Below are positions 25,534 to 36,560 of a DNA stretch of 64,000 bases, in pieces. Each line of letters begins with the position of its first letter. The first letter of the stretch is position 1. A program made the translations under genes and the position numbers. The stretch spans positions 117,611,973 to 117,675,972 of the forward strand of contig CM054180.1 in NCBI GenBank assembly GCA_028829895.1, in the 5' to 3' direction. This DNA comes from Sinotaia quadrata. Taxonomy: Eukaryota; Mollusca; Gastropoda; Architaenioglossa; Viviparidae. Below the pieces are notes generated by a model. The model saw only the letters and a list, made by a program, of their open reading frames with translations, was not told where the DNA came from and ran no database searches.

Positions 25534-26518
25534 CCGTCACAAATCACGTGTCTCCTTTCGACGTCATGAACTAAGTGTCGCTTTTTGACGTCACGAACCA
25601 CGTTCGTTCAGAGATGTCAGGCACTATGCAAGGCAATTTACGTCACCGATCTTCAGAAGGCCTTTAGTGGCTGTTAAGGCCAGGATGGAAATAACATCAA
25701 GCAAAATGTTTAAACTCTAAGGTCTTTCATCGGACGGAACCTGATGAATTACTCAATCTGTGATCCAGCGTTCTAATAGTCCCACAACACTCTGTCCTTT
25801 ATTAAAGAAAATCAATGAATGCTTTGTTGTTATGTTTTTTGTTAAATTAAAAAAAATTAAATAGTCCACTGCTTTACTGTGGTGAAGGTCAGTAACCAAG
25901 AAATATCGAGAACAAGCAAGTCGTCTGTTCAACAGCTTTTATATGTTCAAGACAGCCTTTAACTAAGGGAGATTATTCAATTAATGAGAAATTCTCTGCT
26001 TCGCTGCTCACACGAAAAATGCCCTTCAACTAGAGAAAAGCATTAAGTTAATGTACTGTGACCTCGTCCAACCACTTTTTAAGTTTTCTTCTTGTTGTTG
26101 CTTGTAATTTTTTTTTTAAAAGTAAAACGTTAATCTGCAGTATTTGAGACAGCCTCTTTATTTAATTATACATTTACAATTTAATTTAAATCTTTAAATC
26201 TAATTATAGATTGCCACTTTAAATGTAATTATAGATTAATGTTGTAGGCATTCGTAGAGGGACTACCACTTATAATTTAAAAAAAAAACTTAATGAAGCG
26301 CTTAATTTTATTAAAGCTCTATGTTCGATGCAATAATTACACGTGAAATAACGAGATCTTTACTCAGGACTACTTTACCACTCAAGAAAGTAAATAAAAT
26401 AAAACAAATTTCTGTATTTGCAAAGAAAAGCAGATATAAAATTAATTTACACTTTCAACAAACAGCAGCAGAGGACACAGCGCTGTTCAGATGAGAACAT
26501 GTGTTATTTGTGTGTGCA

Positions 26519-26522
<4 letters not shown>
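25534..26522. other. Unique AT-rich DNA
   Basis: A loose CACGTCA-type repetition occurs at 25535-25600, and TTTAAATCTAATTATAGATT-like words at 26160-26240. No gene recognised. Confidence 0.55.
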
Positions 26523-26558
<36 letters not shown>

Positions 26559-26582
26559 CGTGCGTGCGTGCGTGCGTGCGAA
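26523..26582. repeat. (TG)n followed by (TGCG)n
   Basis: TG dinucleotides to about 26558, then CGTGCGTGCGTGCGTGCG. Both types are alternating purine-pyrimidine and favour Z-DNA. Confidence 0.95.
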
Positions 26583-26628
26583 CGAATCATACGAATTAGC
26601 TTGCTTTATATTTATATGTAATCATTCT

Positions 26629-27062
26629 CGCGTGATCTTGCTTTGTATTGTTTGTTAACATCATCGCGTGATATTGTTTTGTATTATTTGTTAACATCAT
26701 CGCGTGATCTTGCTTTGTATTATTTGTTAACATCATCGCGTGATATTGCTTTGTATTATTTGTGAATATTCTGACGTGATCTTGCTTATATTATTTGTGA
26801 GCACCCTTGTGATCTTGCTTTATATTATTTGTGAACATCCTTTGTGAATATTCTAACGTGATCTTGCTTTAGTGAACATTCTCGCATGATTTTCCTTTGT
26901 ATTATTTGTGAACATTCTCGTGTGATCTTGCTTTGTATTATTTGTGAACACGCTCGTGTGATCTTGCTTTGTATTACTTGTGAACACACTCGCGTGATCT
27001 TGCTTTATATTATTTGTGAACACTCTCGTGTGATCTTATAGTATTATTTGTGAACATTCTCT
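26629..27062. repeat. 36-bp tandem repeat, about 12 units
   Basis: Units start CGCGTGATCTTGCTTTG at 26629, 26665 and 26701 with exact 36-bp spacing and contain TATTATTTGT(T/G)AACAT. Later units lose the spacing through small deletions. Confidence 0.93.
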
Positions 27063-27210
27063 TTTGCGATAACTCGTCTGCATGTAATCACATTTATAAG
27101 CATGAGGTATATATTCGAATCTTTAAACGCATACATTCCATAATAATTTCATCTTTTGTTCTCTATTTTCTCTCTTTTTATCTATTTTCTCAGTCTGGTG
27201 CTGAGTGAGC

Positions 27211-27232
27211 GGGGGGTGGGGGGGGGCGGGGC
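27211..27232 (+). other. Potential G-quadruplex motif
   Basis: On the plus strand runs of 6, about 9 and 4 G are separated by single bases. The long middle run can supply two stacks, so four G3+ tracts are available. Confidence 0.6.
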
Positions 27233-27391
27233 GTGAGTGAGTTGACTGGCGGCGTCACCCAAATTATCAGTACGAGTACAATAAGCCATTCATAGTCGTC
27301 ACCTTGCATCAACACTTTATACATGCATTATACTTTTTACTAATAACATTTGAAATAATACATTATTGTAAGATCACCAGAAGGTACCTCG

Positions 27392-27733
27392 CGACAATCT
27401 CATATTGAAATGTACTAGAAAGCAAGGGACGACAATCTCATATTGAAATGTACCAGAAAGCAAGGGACGACAATCTCATATTGAAATGTACTAGAAAGCA
27501 AGGGACGACAATCTCATATTGAAATGTACCAGAAAGCAAGGGACGACAATCTCATATTGAAATGTACTAGAAAGCAAGGGACGACAATCTCATATTGAAA
27601 TGTACTAGAAAGCAATGGACAACAATCTCATATTGAAATGTACTAGAAAGCAAGGGACGACAATCTCATATTGAAATGTACTAGAAAGCAAGGGACGACA
27701 ATCTCATATTGAAATGTACCAGAAAGCAATGGT
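27392..27733. repeat. 38-bp tandem repeat, 9 exact-length copies
   Basis: Units start CGACAATCTCATATTG at 27392 and every 38 bp to 27696, with GTAC(T/C)AGAAAGCAAGGGA at the end. Total length 342 bp is 9 x 38. A T/C difference (TACTAG versus TACCAG) and a GGGACG/TGGACA change are the main variants. T and C forms alternate in the first five units, suggesting dimer-scale copying. Confidence 0.97.
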
Positions 27734-28485
27734 TACAGTTGCACTCATCCATTCTTCTCGTGAAGATTGCAACTTCTTAATCATTTTATGTTTTGAATAA
27801 ACGTCTGTTGTTATTGTTTTGCTTGTTGAAACGAGAAAAATGACGAGAGAAACCTTTCATTTTTGTCTGGCAGAAAAAAAACGCCTGGCCAAAGGAAAAG
27901 GGACGTTACTGGTCTGAGGAGCAATGCCATTGACAACCACCCTGCTCAGAACGAGTACGTTTAATACAGAAATAATTTCTTTTGGTTAAAATATACATAA
28001 AAATAATACTACATATATGCAGATTTTTTTCTGTCATTTCTTGTTTCTTTTACACACTTCATCACACACACCCCGCACACACACACACACACTCAAGAAT
28101 GGATGTACTTGAACAGCTATCGTATTTAAGATTCCGCAAAATTTTGCAATTCCCTACACAATACTGCTACAAACTGGGTATGTCCCCAGATCGCGTAGCG
28201 GATTTCCTAGGTATGCAATGACAATGAAAGACATGCTGCATGTTCTTGTACGGTACCAGAACTATGGCAAGGTCAACATTTTCAAGGTCATGCAGGGCGA
28301 AATAGGCATTACGAAGTGATCGTCCATGGATCTACAAGGTACGCCTCCTCAGAGACCCCCATCCTGCTTTTAAGTTTTTCCTTGTGGCGACTACTTCGAT
28401 ACCAAACTTGGTGTTTTCAAATTAGCTCCCCTTGAATACTTACATTCAGGGGAAAAATCAGTCAGTCAATTAGTATACCAATCCA

Positions 28486-28490
<5 letters not shown>
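27734..28490. other. Unique DNA with short open frames
   Basis: Two adjacent 30-40 codon frames (from ATG at 28099 and at 28222) have unbiased composition but no recognisable family. See the rejected list. Confidence 0.5.

Positions 28491-28537
<47 letters not shown>
28491..28537. repeat. (CT)n microsatellite
   Basis: A pure CT run after CCATCCATC. Confidence 0.97.
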
Positions 28538-28539
<2 letters not shown>

Positions 28540-28954
28540 CTATTTGACCCTATTGGCATCTGAATTTTATGGTCCACTAAGCCAGTCTGTATGAGATGTT
28601 GCGATTACATCCTTCACTGAAGCTTTGAGACTTTGCTTTAAGTTTCATATCAGTGACTTAAAACACTGACAAGTTTTCGACCCCTCGCCTCTGATCTCGC
28701 AGATTTATTGAATGCACCTACACGGACACCGTTTATATGCTGTTGGAATAAGATTTTCCCTTATAAAGACGAGTATTTAAATTGGCCTAGATGTTATGTT
28801 TAAATTAAGCGTTAATTTAACATTTTACATTCCACATTTTTATATTGTTATGTCTAATTCGCTGTACTGTGATGCTTTTAAGCTTGTAAATGTGAAGAAT
28901 TATTGCCTTTCGAACGTCCTTGGGAATAAGCAAAATATACTCTGAAAATCAATT

Positions 28955-29115
28955 AAACAATGAATGAATCAATCAATCGATCAATTAATTAATCGATCAG
29001 TCAGTTCATCAATCAATAAGTCAACAAATAAATATTAATCAAACCGCCAAATCATTAATCAATCAATCAGTTAGTCAGTTAAATCAGTCAAATCAAACAA
29101 TTAGTCAACCAAACA
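28955..29115. repeat. Degenerate (AATC)n tetranucleotide region
   Basis: AATCAATCAATCGATCAATT and variants (AGTCAGTC, AACAATTA) extend about 160 bp. This looks like an old tetranucleotide microsatellite. Confidence 0.75.
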
Positions 29116-29194
29116 ATTACTCAAACTCCTTCGTCCTCTTGAATTTTACCACTCTCGTTCACAATCTCCTCCTGTTCATTCAGACTCTCCTGTT

Positions 29195-29198
<4 letters not shown>

Positions 29199-29263
<65 letters not shown>

Positions 29264-29276
29264 ACACACACACGCA
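29199..29276. repeat. (CT)n joined to (CA)n
   Basis: CT run to about 29239 changes directly into a CA run. Confidence 0.96.
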
Positions 29277-29359
29277 TGCACAGTAACACAGCTTTCTCTC
29301 ACCTACTCCCGTTTTTGGGCAGAAAAGGTACAGTTGACGTGTTAACTATATGTTTATTT

Positions 29360-29362
<3 letters not shown>

Positions 29363-29390
<28 letters not shown>

Positions 29391-29398
29391 CGCGCGCG
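29363..29398. repeat. (GT)n joined to (CG)4
   Basis: A (GT)14 run is followed by CGCGCGCG, an alternating purine-pyrimidine tract. Confidence 0.95.
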
Positions 29399-29629
29399 TA
29401 CACACATAAGGATAGACTCGAGTGGCATGTGTCTCTGCGTTTGTTCCAGAGATATTAAGAACTTTTTTTTTGCGCTGCTGATTGATTGGTTTATTTCTGG
29501 CACTGCTCCGTCTGGTCGCTGACACGCAGCTTTTGTGGCTGAGACAGAAATGACGGTAATCATTTTCTTAAGCTTTGGACGGCTGCAACTACCAACCGCT
29601 GGTAACGTGACTTCAAGACATCACTGGTG

Positions 29630-29735
29630 CTCATCAAGTCTGTTTATTAGTTGTTTATTTAATATGATTATTGACTCAAAACTCATCAAGTCTGTTTATT
29701 AGTGGTTTATTTAATATGATTATTGACTCAAAACT
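29630..29735. repeat. 52-bp tandem duplication
   Basis: CTCATCAAGTCTGTTTATTA starts at 29630 and again at 29682. The copies differ by about one base (TTGTT versus TGGTT). Confidence 0.93.
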
Positions 29736-29894
29736 ATTTGCTAAAGACACATATTAAAATATATTATTTCTTTTCCTTTATACTAATTGTAGTGTCTTAC
29801 ATTTCCAAGTATTAATTGTTATATACTGATTAAATATTTGTGATGATAATTTATGACGTATTTTCACTATCTCTGTACCTGTGATTCGATAACT

Positions 29895-30020
29895 CCACAG
29901 TAGTGCTTCTATGCCATGACTACTTGACTCGAAAATAGTGTTTCCATGCCATATGACTCGAAAATAGTGTCTCCATGCCATGACTCTATGACTCGAAAGT
30001 AATGTTTCCATGCAATTATA
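29895..30020. repeat. Short-unit repeat with TGACTCGAAAATAGTG
   Basis: TGACTCGAAA(A/G)TA followed by GTGT(T/C)TCCATGCCAT occurs three times at about 28-36 bp spacing, with a more diverged unit at the left. Confidence 0.8.
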
Positions 30021-30059
30021 TTTTAATGTCGTGAACTTATTTTAGTGTCTTGTAATCAT

Positions 30060-30282
30060 AACTCTTATATTACTGTCTCATATATAATTGTATCTCTTAT
30101 AGCAGCGTCTTGTAATTGTTTCTTGTTAACGTCATAATTGTGTCTCTTATAGTAGCGCCTTGTAATTGTTTCTTGTTAACGTCATAATTGTGTCTCTTAT
30201 AGTAGGTCTTGTAATTGTTTCTTGTTAACGTCATAATTATGTCTCTTATAGTAGCGCCTTGTAATTGTTTCTTGTTAAAGTC
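30060..30282. repeat. 50-bp tandem repeat, left part of a split array
   Basis: TTGTAATTGTTTCTTGTTAA starts at 30110, 30160, 30209 and 30259, with CGTCATAATTGTGTCTCTTA in each. The array is broken at 30283 by dispersed-repeat copy B. Confidence 0.93.
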
Positions 30283-30651
30283 ATGAAAGGCAGTGACTTG
30301 TTGCAAATTGCTTGACTGTGATACATGTGCCAGCAACAGGCATCATCTTTGAACAAGTTAATTGAACAGTGTTATAAAGTGATGTAAATGTCAATGCTCT
30401 TTTGATTATACTCATAAGCTGTATATTTGATTTTTTGATTTAATAAATTTATTGACCTTATACATATTGATAACCTTACGTTGGAGAAGAAAGGAGGTGG
30501 ATGGGGACTCGCTAAATATAGATTAAAAGACGGGGTTATCTTCTCCTTTGGTAAGAAGTTTTCCACCTATGGAAATATTTTGTGCCCTTACTGTTGTGAA
30601 AGAGAGAAAATGTTTACAGTGCCCGCATATCCGCCAAGAGTGTGGGAGTGT

Positions 30652-30728
<77 letters not shown>

Positions 30729-30855
30729 GAGATGAGTGGTGTTTTCATGAAAATTACTAATAACATAAATTAAGATTCTCATTACTTATAATTAGTTATG
30801 AATGGTTAAATAATAATATTAATCATAACCATGAACTAGGTGGCGCTGGCGTCAA
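30283..30855 (+). mobile_element. Dispersed repeat family, copy B, inserted in a minisatellite
   Basis: This copy begins ATGAAAGGCAGTGA like copy C (57874) and ends near GTGGCGCTGGCGTCA. It sits inside an array of 50-bp tandem units: the unit sequence stops at about 30282 and resumes at about 30856 (TCTCTTATATTAGTGTCTTG). This bounds the element at about 570 bp, including a 72-bp (GA)n tract. CAT or GTCA occurs at both junctions and might be a short target-site duplication. An 84-aa frame spanning the middle is not conserved in the other copies and is regarded as chance. Confidence 0.8.
30654..30725. repeat. (GA)36 microsatellite inside dispersed-repeat copy B
   Basis: A pure 72-bp GA run lies exactly where copies A (4370) and C (58377) have GTGAGAGACGA. 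See the findings. Confidence 0.98.
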
Positions 30856-30918
30856 GCATCTCTTATATTAGTGTCTTGTAACTGTTTCTTATTAACGACA
30901 TAATTGTGCCTCTTGCAT
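30856..30918. repeat. 50-bp tandem repeat, right part of the split array
   Basis: After copy B the same unit resumes with TCTCTTATATTAGTGTCTTG, TAACTGTTTCTTATTAACG and ATAATTGTGCCTCTT, then ends. It is more diverged than the left units, as expected at an array edge. Confidence 0.85.
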
Positions 30919-31949
30919 TTGTTTTTGAACTTCCTCTCCACGTATTCAGTTGCTGAACGTAATTTTTGTTGTATGCACAAAGTGATTTTAAAACTTATTT
31001 TTATCTCTTACTTTAAAACATACAAATCATAATTTCAACTATAAATCAAAATTGGCCGTGCACGTTGTGGTTGTTGTGGTTAAGGACACTTTTGGGAGAC
31101 GCAATGAAACCAAAAGATTTCGATAGATCCAGTCATCAGTGTCGAAGAGGAAAGAAGAAATAATGAATTCCACAGGAAACAAATATTTACAAATAAATTT
31201 TACTACAAAGTAATTGTGTTTGAATTTTAAACGTTGAATTTGTTCCTAGAAAAACGATTTAAAGGAAGAAACTTTCAAACAGAAGATTTTCATAATTTAA
31301 AAAAAATTATTTTATTCTCTTTCTCCTGAAAAAAAAAAAGATGGCTATGCATGAATCATATTATTATTTTTTTTTTTAAAATGCTATGTTGAAAAATATC
31401 AATTTTCTTTTTCTTTTGTTGGGAGATGTTCGGGTTCTCTTGGGACACTGACACCAACCTTATTAATAATCAATTACCGCTTGGATATATGAGGTATTCA
31501 ATTACAATTATAGTGTCTGAACATAAAAATATTTAATTATATACAAGCAAACACAGACAAAACGAGAGACAGTGAGCGTACAGACATAAGATAGACAAAT
31601 TAATGGACGGACAGAGGGAACGATGGACAGTTGAATAGATAGGGAGGGTGGGGATGGACGGATGGGTGGATATGCGAAGGTAGCTGTGTCTGTTTTTGAA
31701 TTATTTCTTTCCATTTCGATGTACTAGCACTTGTTAGGAAAATATTTAACTCAGTATAACAAAAGAGCGTTTACCTTTGTGTGTCTCCATTTACTGCAAT
31801 CTTGTGCTATGTTGGAACGCACCAGAATGACCTCATTGTACTTATTTAGTTACTGCTTATTTTGTCGTGTGATGTATGAAGCAAACTTAATCGTTCTCCA
31901 GTTTTTATCTGTAAGGTACAGTGAATATCACCTGTAATATACAGCACTT
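30919..31949. other. Unique AT-rich DNA
   Basis: Contains A and T homopolymers near 31328 and 31368 and a loosely GACA/GGAT-rich stretch at 31560-31675. No gene recognised. Confidence 0.55.
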
Positions 31950-32335
31950 CCAAACTATAATATACAGTACTTCTTTGTTGTTCCAAGTACTTCTTTGTTG
32001 TTCTAAGTACTTCTTTGTTGTTACAAGTGCTTATTTGTTGTTCCAAGTACTTCTTTGTTGTTCCAAGTACTTCTTTGTTGTTCTAAGTACTTCTTTGTTG
32101 TTCCAAGTGCTTATTTGTTGTTCTAAGTACTTCTTTGTTGTTCCAAGTGCTTATTTGTTGTTCCAAGTACTTCTTTGTTGTTCCAAGTACTTCTTTGTTG
32201 TTATAAGTACTTCTTTGTTGTTCCAAGTACTTCTTTGTTGTTCTAAGTGTTTCTTTGTTGTTCCAAGTACTTCTTTGTTGTTCCAAGTACTTCTTTGTTG
32301 CTCCAAGTACTTTTTTGTTGTTCCAAGTACTAAGT
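31950..32335. repeat. 20-bp tandem repeat, about 19 units
   Basis: The unit is TTCCAAGTACTTCTTTGTTG with CCAA/CTAA/ACAA and TACTTCT/TGCTTAT variants, in near-perfect 20-bp register for about 380 bp. Because three units equal 20 codons, frames stay open on both strands; a 153-aa plus-strand frame and an 85-aa minus-strand frame are judged repeat translations. Each unit contains the palindrome AAGTACTT. Confidence 0.97.
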
Positions 32336-32734
32336 ATCAAGTACAGAACTTTTCCTCAGAGTCAGCCCAATATCAAGACTAAATTGCCATCCTCTCAATT
32401 AGAGTGTGGAATCAGACGTCTGTAGCCTGACAGTGGAAGTCTAGAGTCTGCAGCCTGAATGGTGATGCTTGCAACTCTAAAGAATTCTTGAAACCCGATG
32501 ATAAGGAAAACACATAACACAAGACACAAGACGACTTTGTTGTCTTGCATGCTATTCTTCCTTGTTCCCCTGTTGGTCCATTTAACAAATAACCAACCGT
32601 ATGTATGTATGTATGTATGTATGTGTGTACATATATATATGAAGCCTTGTGTATTTTTTCTTAACTGATCTGGATCTCATGTCTGTTTCCGAATTTTGGA
32701 GGAATGGAACAAGCGTCCGGAAGTGATGAGATGT

Positions 32735-32880
32735 CATGATGATTTATAATACTGACTCTGACGTTTTCCTGTACCGTCAGGATGATTTACAGTAGTGATT
32801 CTGACGTTTTACTGTACCGTCAGGATGATTTATAATTGTGAATCTGACGTTCACAATGTGGATGATGATTAGGACTGTGA
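32735..32880. repeat. Degenerate repeat of about 57 bp, 2-3 units
   Basis: GATGATTTATAAT or a variant, then TGACTCTGACGTTTTCCTGT and ACCGTCAGGATGATTTA, recurs at 32740, 32782 and 32824 with small length changes. Confidence 0.8.
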
Positions 32881-33044
32881 AATGATACAATCATGGATAA
32901 GTTTAGTTTGATGTTCGCTTGTAATGGGGACGGATGTTTCGGACTGTGTAGCAAAAGAATGATTCACAAATTTGGTCAAAACGTCCATTTGTGACGGTAG
33001 CTGATCATTCCAACTGCGCAGTGGAGCCAGGATTGATTAGCTTG

Positions 33045-33255
33045 CAATGGTGACTGGTGATTTAACCTGTCTAGTGAAATGGTAAGTAAAGAAGGTTGTA
33101 TATGACGTCCGCCTGCAATGGTGACTGGTGATTTAACCTGTCTAGTGAAATGGTAACTAAAGAAGGTTGTATATGACGTCCGCCTGCAATGGTGACTGAT
33201 GAAATGTTTTATGATAAGCTTGTGTCTGACGACAACCTGCAAAATGGTGACTGAA
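33045..33255. repeat. 71-bp tandem repeat, about 3 units
   Basis: CAATGGTGACTG starts at 33045, 33116 and 33187, each followed by GTGATTTAACCTGTCTAGTG or a diverged form. The first two units are nearly identical. The 120-aa plus-strand frame from 33199 overlaps the diverged third unit and shows no recognisable domain. Confidence 0.9.
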
Positions 33256-33689
33256 GGTTTTGACCTGTCTAAAGAAATGGTGAATGATATAAATGGTGAG
33301 TTTGTGTCTGACATCTACATGTGCTGGTGTATGATGATGGCGCAGCGCCATGGATGGGAGGATCAAAGGATGGGGAGCTTTAGGAGGAGACTTTTGTGTA
33401 TGCACATACACATGGGAAATGAAAAACGGACTACTCTTTCTGATTTTCAACTTCCAGAGATCTTTGAGAGTGCACGGCCCATAGCATACGAGGCCCGATT
33501 AATCGTCCCATTCCATAGGTTAGACACTGAGGTCAACATGTTGAAACAGGAGAGTGATTAGGAGCCACCCGTAGAATTATTCTGCCTCAGCACCAGAGCC
33601 TGTCAGTTTTCTTTCGCTCTCTTCCTTCACTTTCCTGCACTCACGTGCTTTCAAAATATCTTCGAACCACCAACTTCACGAAACTTCAT

Positions 33690-33699
33690 TCAAACACGC

Positions 33700-33744
<45 letters not shown>

Positions 33745-33834
33745 CGCACGCACGCACGCACGCACGCACACATGCACACACGCACGCACACACATGCACA
33801 CACGCACACACACACATGCACACACACACACACA

Positions 33835-33879
<45 letters not shown>

Positions 33880-33996
33880 GCGCGCGCAGGACACACACGC
33901 ACACACACACATATATATATATGCGCGCGCAGGACACACACGCACACACACATATATATATATATGCGAGCGCAGGACACACACACACACAAGCAC
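33690..33996. repeat. CA/CACG microsatellite with three 43-bp TA/GC units
   Basis: CA and CACG repeats (33695-33867) lead into three units at 43-bp spacing in which a (TA)n run is followed by GCGCGCGCAGGACACACACG (GC runs at 33880, 33923 and 33966, the last with GCGAGCGC). Long frames in all six registers are repeat translations. Confidence 0.96.
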
Positions 33997-35437
33997 GCAC
34001 ACTGCACCCCGCCCGTTTGAAGAAAGAGAAATCTCTATCATCCTTCAATCGCTCGTGACACTAAAGACCATTATTGTGTTCTCTGGTTCCTCTCCTCGTT
34101 TCCTCCCTTCCCCCCCCCCCCCCGAAGAAAAAACCGGAAGGAGAAAAAATTAAATCGCTTCCTTTTGAGGTACCCTCCTTTTCTGGAAAAAATAAAATAA
34201 AAAAACGTTTCAGCGCCTCACCCACGTCACGCAAACAATGGATGACTTCGGGGGAAAATAAAAGGAGAAGAAAATAAAAAGCAAGAAATCTGGAAGCGAT
34301 CGATTCTGCCATCTCAAAGACCTAACGACGAGGACTGCTTCTGGAGCTCTTTGGCGAGGAGCAGGACATATTTCTGGCCGAATTCTGGCGCCAAAAGAGG
34401 GCAGGCGTATTCATCAAGTGACAAGCCATCGCTATGCTTAAAAGATCCAGGTCTTTGGCTGTTTGTTAAAGCAGGTTTAACTATACAATTACGTTGCCAT
34501 TAAATGATCGCGATAACGGGAAGAAGGGGACGTTTTCTCTTAGATGGTCCGAGACTTGAACGAGAAGTACGCATGTACGCCCTCTTAGACGTAAACGTCA
34601 CGCGCACAACTATACTTAGGAACGCATGCACGTCTCTTCGAGATAAATATCACGTACGCTGATGCACATATCAATACAAAATCGAATTTCGGGAACATGC
34701 CCCTTACTGACGTCAGCAGTGACAAAAACGCTTTGTCTATAGGCACATAAATATAAAATATTTAAAAGTTTCAATGCATTAAAGTACATAAAATGCTATA
34801 ATACTCTCAGAATACGCGGATAGAAACGGTTGGATTATTGATTTGTATTCTTATGCTGATTGGATTCTTGTGTTACACCCTGTCCCGCTGTGTCCCTATC
34901 AAAATCCGTGTATGCTTAACACTTTTCAATATAAAAGCAAAAACGTCAAGATTTCGCAAGCCACGTGACTATTTTGTCTGTGGTTGGCAGGCACAATGTA
35001 ACGTTACGTTACAGACGTTGCCAGCTGGCTTAAGAAATGATGACCATCACCATGATTAATGCCCTTAGACTAGACAAGAGGATAGGAAAGAACTCAGTCA
35101 ACTGTGTAATATTATTTTTTCTGCATATACAGCTGGTGATGACCTAGCAGTAGGTCATGGAAATCCAGTTCAGTCGAAGCAAAGTTCTTCCTTCCATGCT
35201 TTGCGAATTCGCCTTGACTTGTTCTAATCGGTTGTTGAGCGTTAAACAGGAGTGTGCCATAAAACGTGCTGTTGTAATAACTTTTCTTGTTACTTCAGAC
35301 ACGCAAGTTACTTTAAACAAACAACGTTAAACTATGTAAAACGGAGACATGATCAAGATTGTTTTCCCATGAAAGATCATTTACATTTATGATAAAATAT
35401 GTTCCAAACGAACTCTCTGCTACTGCGCGCACGTACA
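33997..35437. other. Unique DNA with moderate CpG
   Basis: 34280-34700 has more CpG than average. No exon or promoter could be assigned. Confidence 0.5.
34110..34123. repeat. C14 homopolymer
   Basis: Fourteen consecutive C. Overlapping frames on both strands (34061-34312 and 34074-34277) change with the exact run length and are not supported. Confidence 0.9.
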
Positions 35438-35503
<66 letters not shown>

Positions 35504-35516
35504 CATACACACACAA
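35438..35516. repeat. CA then TA then CATA microsatellite
   Basis: (CA)n, then a (TA)n run of about 30 bp (35470-35499), then ACATACATACACACACA. Confidence 0.96.
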
Positions 35517-35559
35517 TCATATTTTCTTAAAGTTACACTTTTGAGTCGAACAACTCAGT

Positions 35560-35875
35560 ATTGCCTTTTGATGGGCCAAATGATGCACTCTAGTGAATTG
35601 TCTAATATCGCTCTCTAGTAAATTGCCTATATAGCTCTCTAGTGAATTGCCCAGGGCCACTCTCTAGTGAATTGTGAATTTACTAATGTCACTAATGAAT
35701 TGCCTAATGTCACTCTCTATTTAATTGCCCAGTGTCGCTTTCTAGTGAATTGCCTAATGCCATTCTCTAATAAATTGCCTAATGTCACTCTCTAATGAAT
35801 TACCTAATGTCAGTCTCTAGTGAATTGCCCAGTGTCGCTCTCCAGTGAATTGCCCACTGCTGCCTTCTACCCACT
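35560..35875. repeat. 25-bp tandem repeat, about 12 units
   Basis: Units read CTCTCTAGTGAATTGCCTAA or CCAG, plus TGTCA/TGTCG. 25-bp spacing is clear at 35764, 35789 and 35814. Other units are lengthened or shortened. Confidence 0.92.
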
Positions 35876-36321
35876 TGTTAATAAGAGTAATTTTGAATGG
35901 CTATAATACTTGCAATATCTATCTCTACCTCTCCTCCCCCAACCTTGATAGCTCCGTTCTTTAGCACGAGATCATTGCAGCAGCATTCGTCTGTAATGTA
36001 ACATTATAAGCAGGCACGTTTGGTCAGTGTGAAGCTTATTTATAAAACAAACCTATTTATAAATATAATATTATGTAAATGATTTTCTAAAAACAGTTTC
36101 GCTAAAGATGGCACAGTTGAGCCCATAATGAAAGATTCAGAAGTACAAAATTTCAGCTGTTTAAGACGGGGTCATTTATTCAAATATCGAACTGCCAAAG
36201 CTCACTTTTAACAAAAGAGATAATTTATACTTGTACATGATTTTTGCAAATTATATTAGCACAACGACTTGGTAAAAACCCTGGCATTTTTCATGTTAGG
36301 AGATAGTGTGTACATTTAATC

Positions 36322-36450
36322 ATCCATTCCTGACTCCAGCAAAACGCTAATCAATCCAAATTTGACTTTAACAGTACAGTCATTCATTTCCTGACTCCAG
36401 CAATACGCTAATCCCTCCAAATTTAACTCCAACAGTACAGTCATTCATTA
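36322..36450. repeat. 61-bp tandem duplication
   Basis: CCTGACTCCAGCAA starts at 36329 and 36390. Both copies continue through CGCTAATC, CCAAATTT and AACAGTACAGTCATTCATT. Confidence 0.92.
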
Positions 36451-36502
36451 ACATCTTGAAGTGGTAATCAGAATGCAGGTCTGTCCTGAAATATTGTTTT
36501 GA

Positions 36503-36503
<1 letters not shown>

Positions 36504-36539
<36 letters not shown>

Positions 36540-36560
36540 CGTGCGTATGTGTGTGTATGA
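36504..36560. repeat. (GT)n with GCGT variants
   Basis: GT run to about 36533, then GCGTGCGTGCGTATGTGTGTG. Confidence 0.95.

Noticed and set aside
28099..28324. Two adjacent frames beginning MDVLEQLSYLRF and MTMKDMLHVLVRYQ
   Set aside because: Composition is protein-like, but each is only 30-40 codons, they are in different registers, no family is recognised, and the splice context is not convincing.
31921..32382. 153-aa plus-strand frame and 85-aa minus-strand frame with a 20-residue period
   Set aside because: A 20-bp DNA repeat keeps frames open on both strands; no start context or domain.
33199..33561. 120-aa plus-strand frame
   Set aside because: It starts in a diverged 71-bp repeat unit and shows no recognisable domain.
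34061..34312. Overlapping frames on both strands across a C14 run
   Set aside because: They depend on the exact homopolymer length and have no recognisable content.
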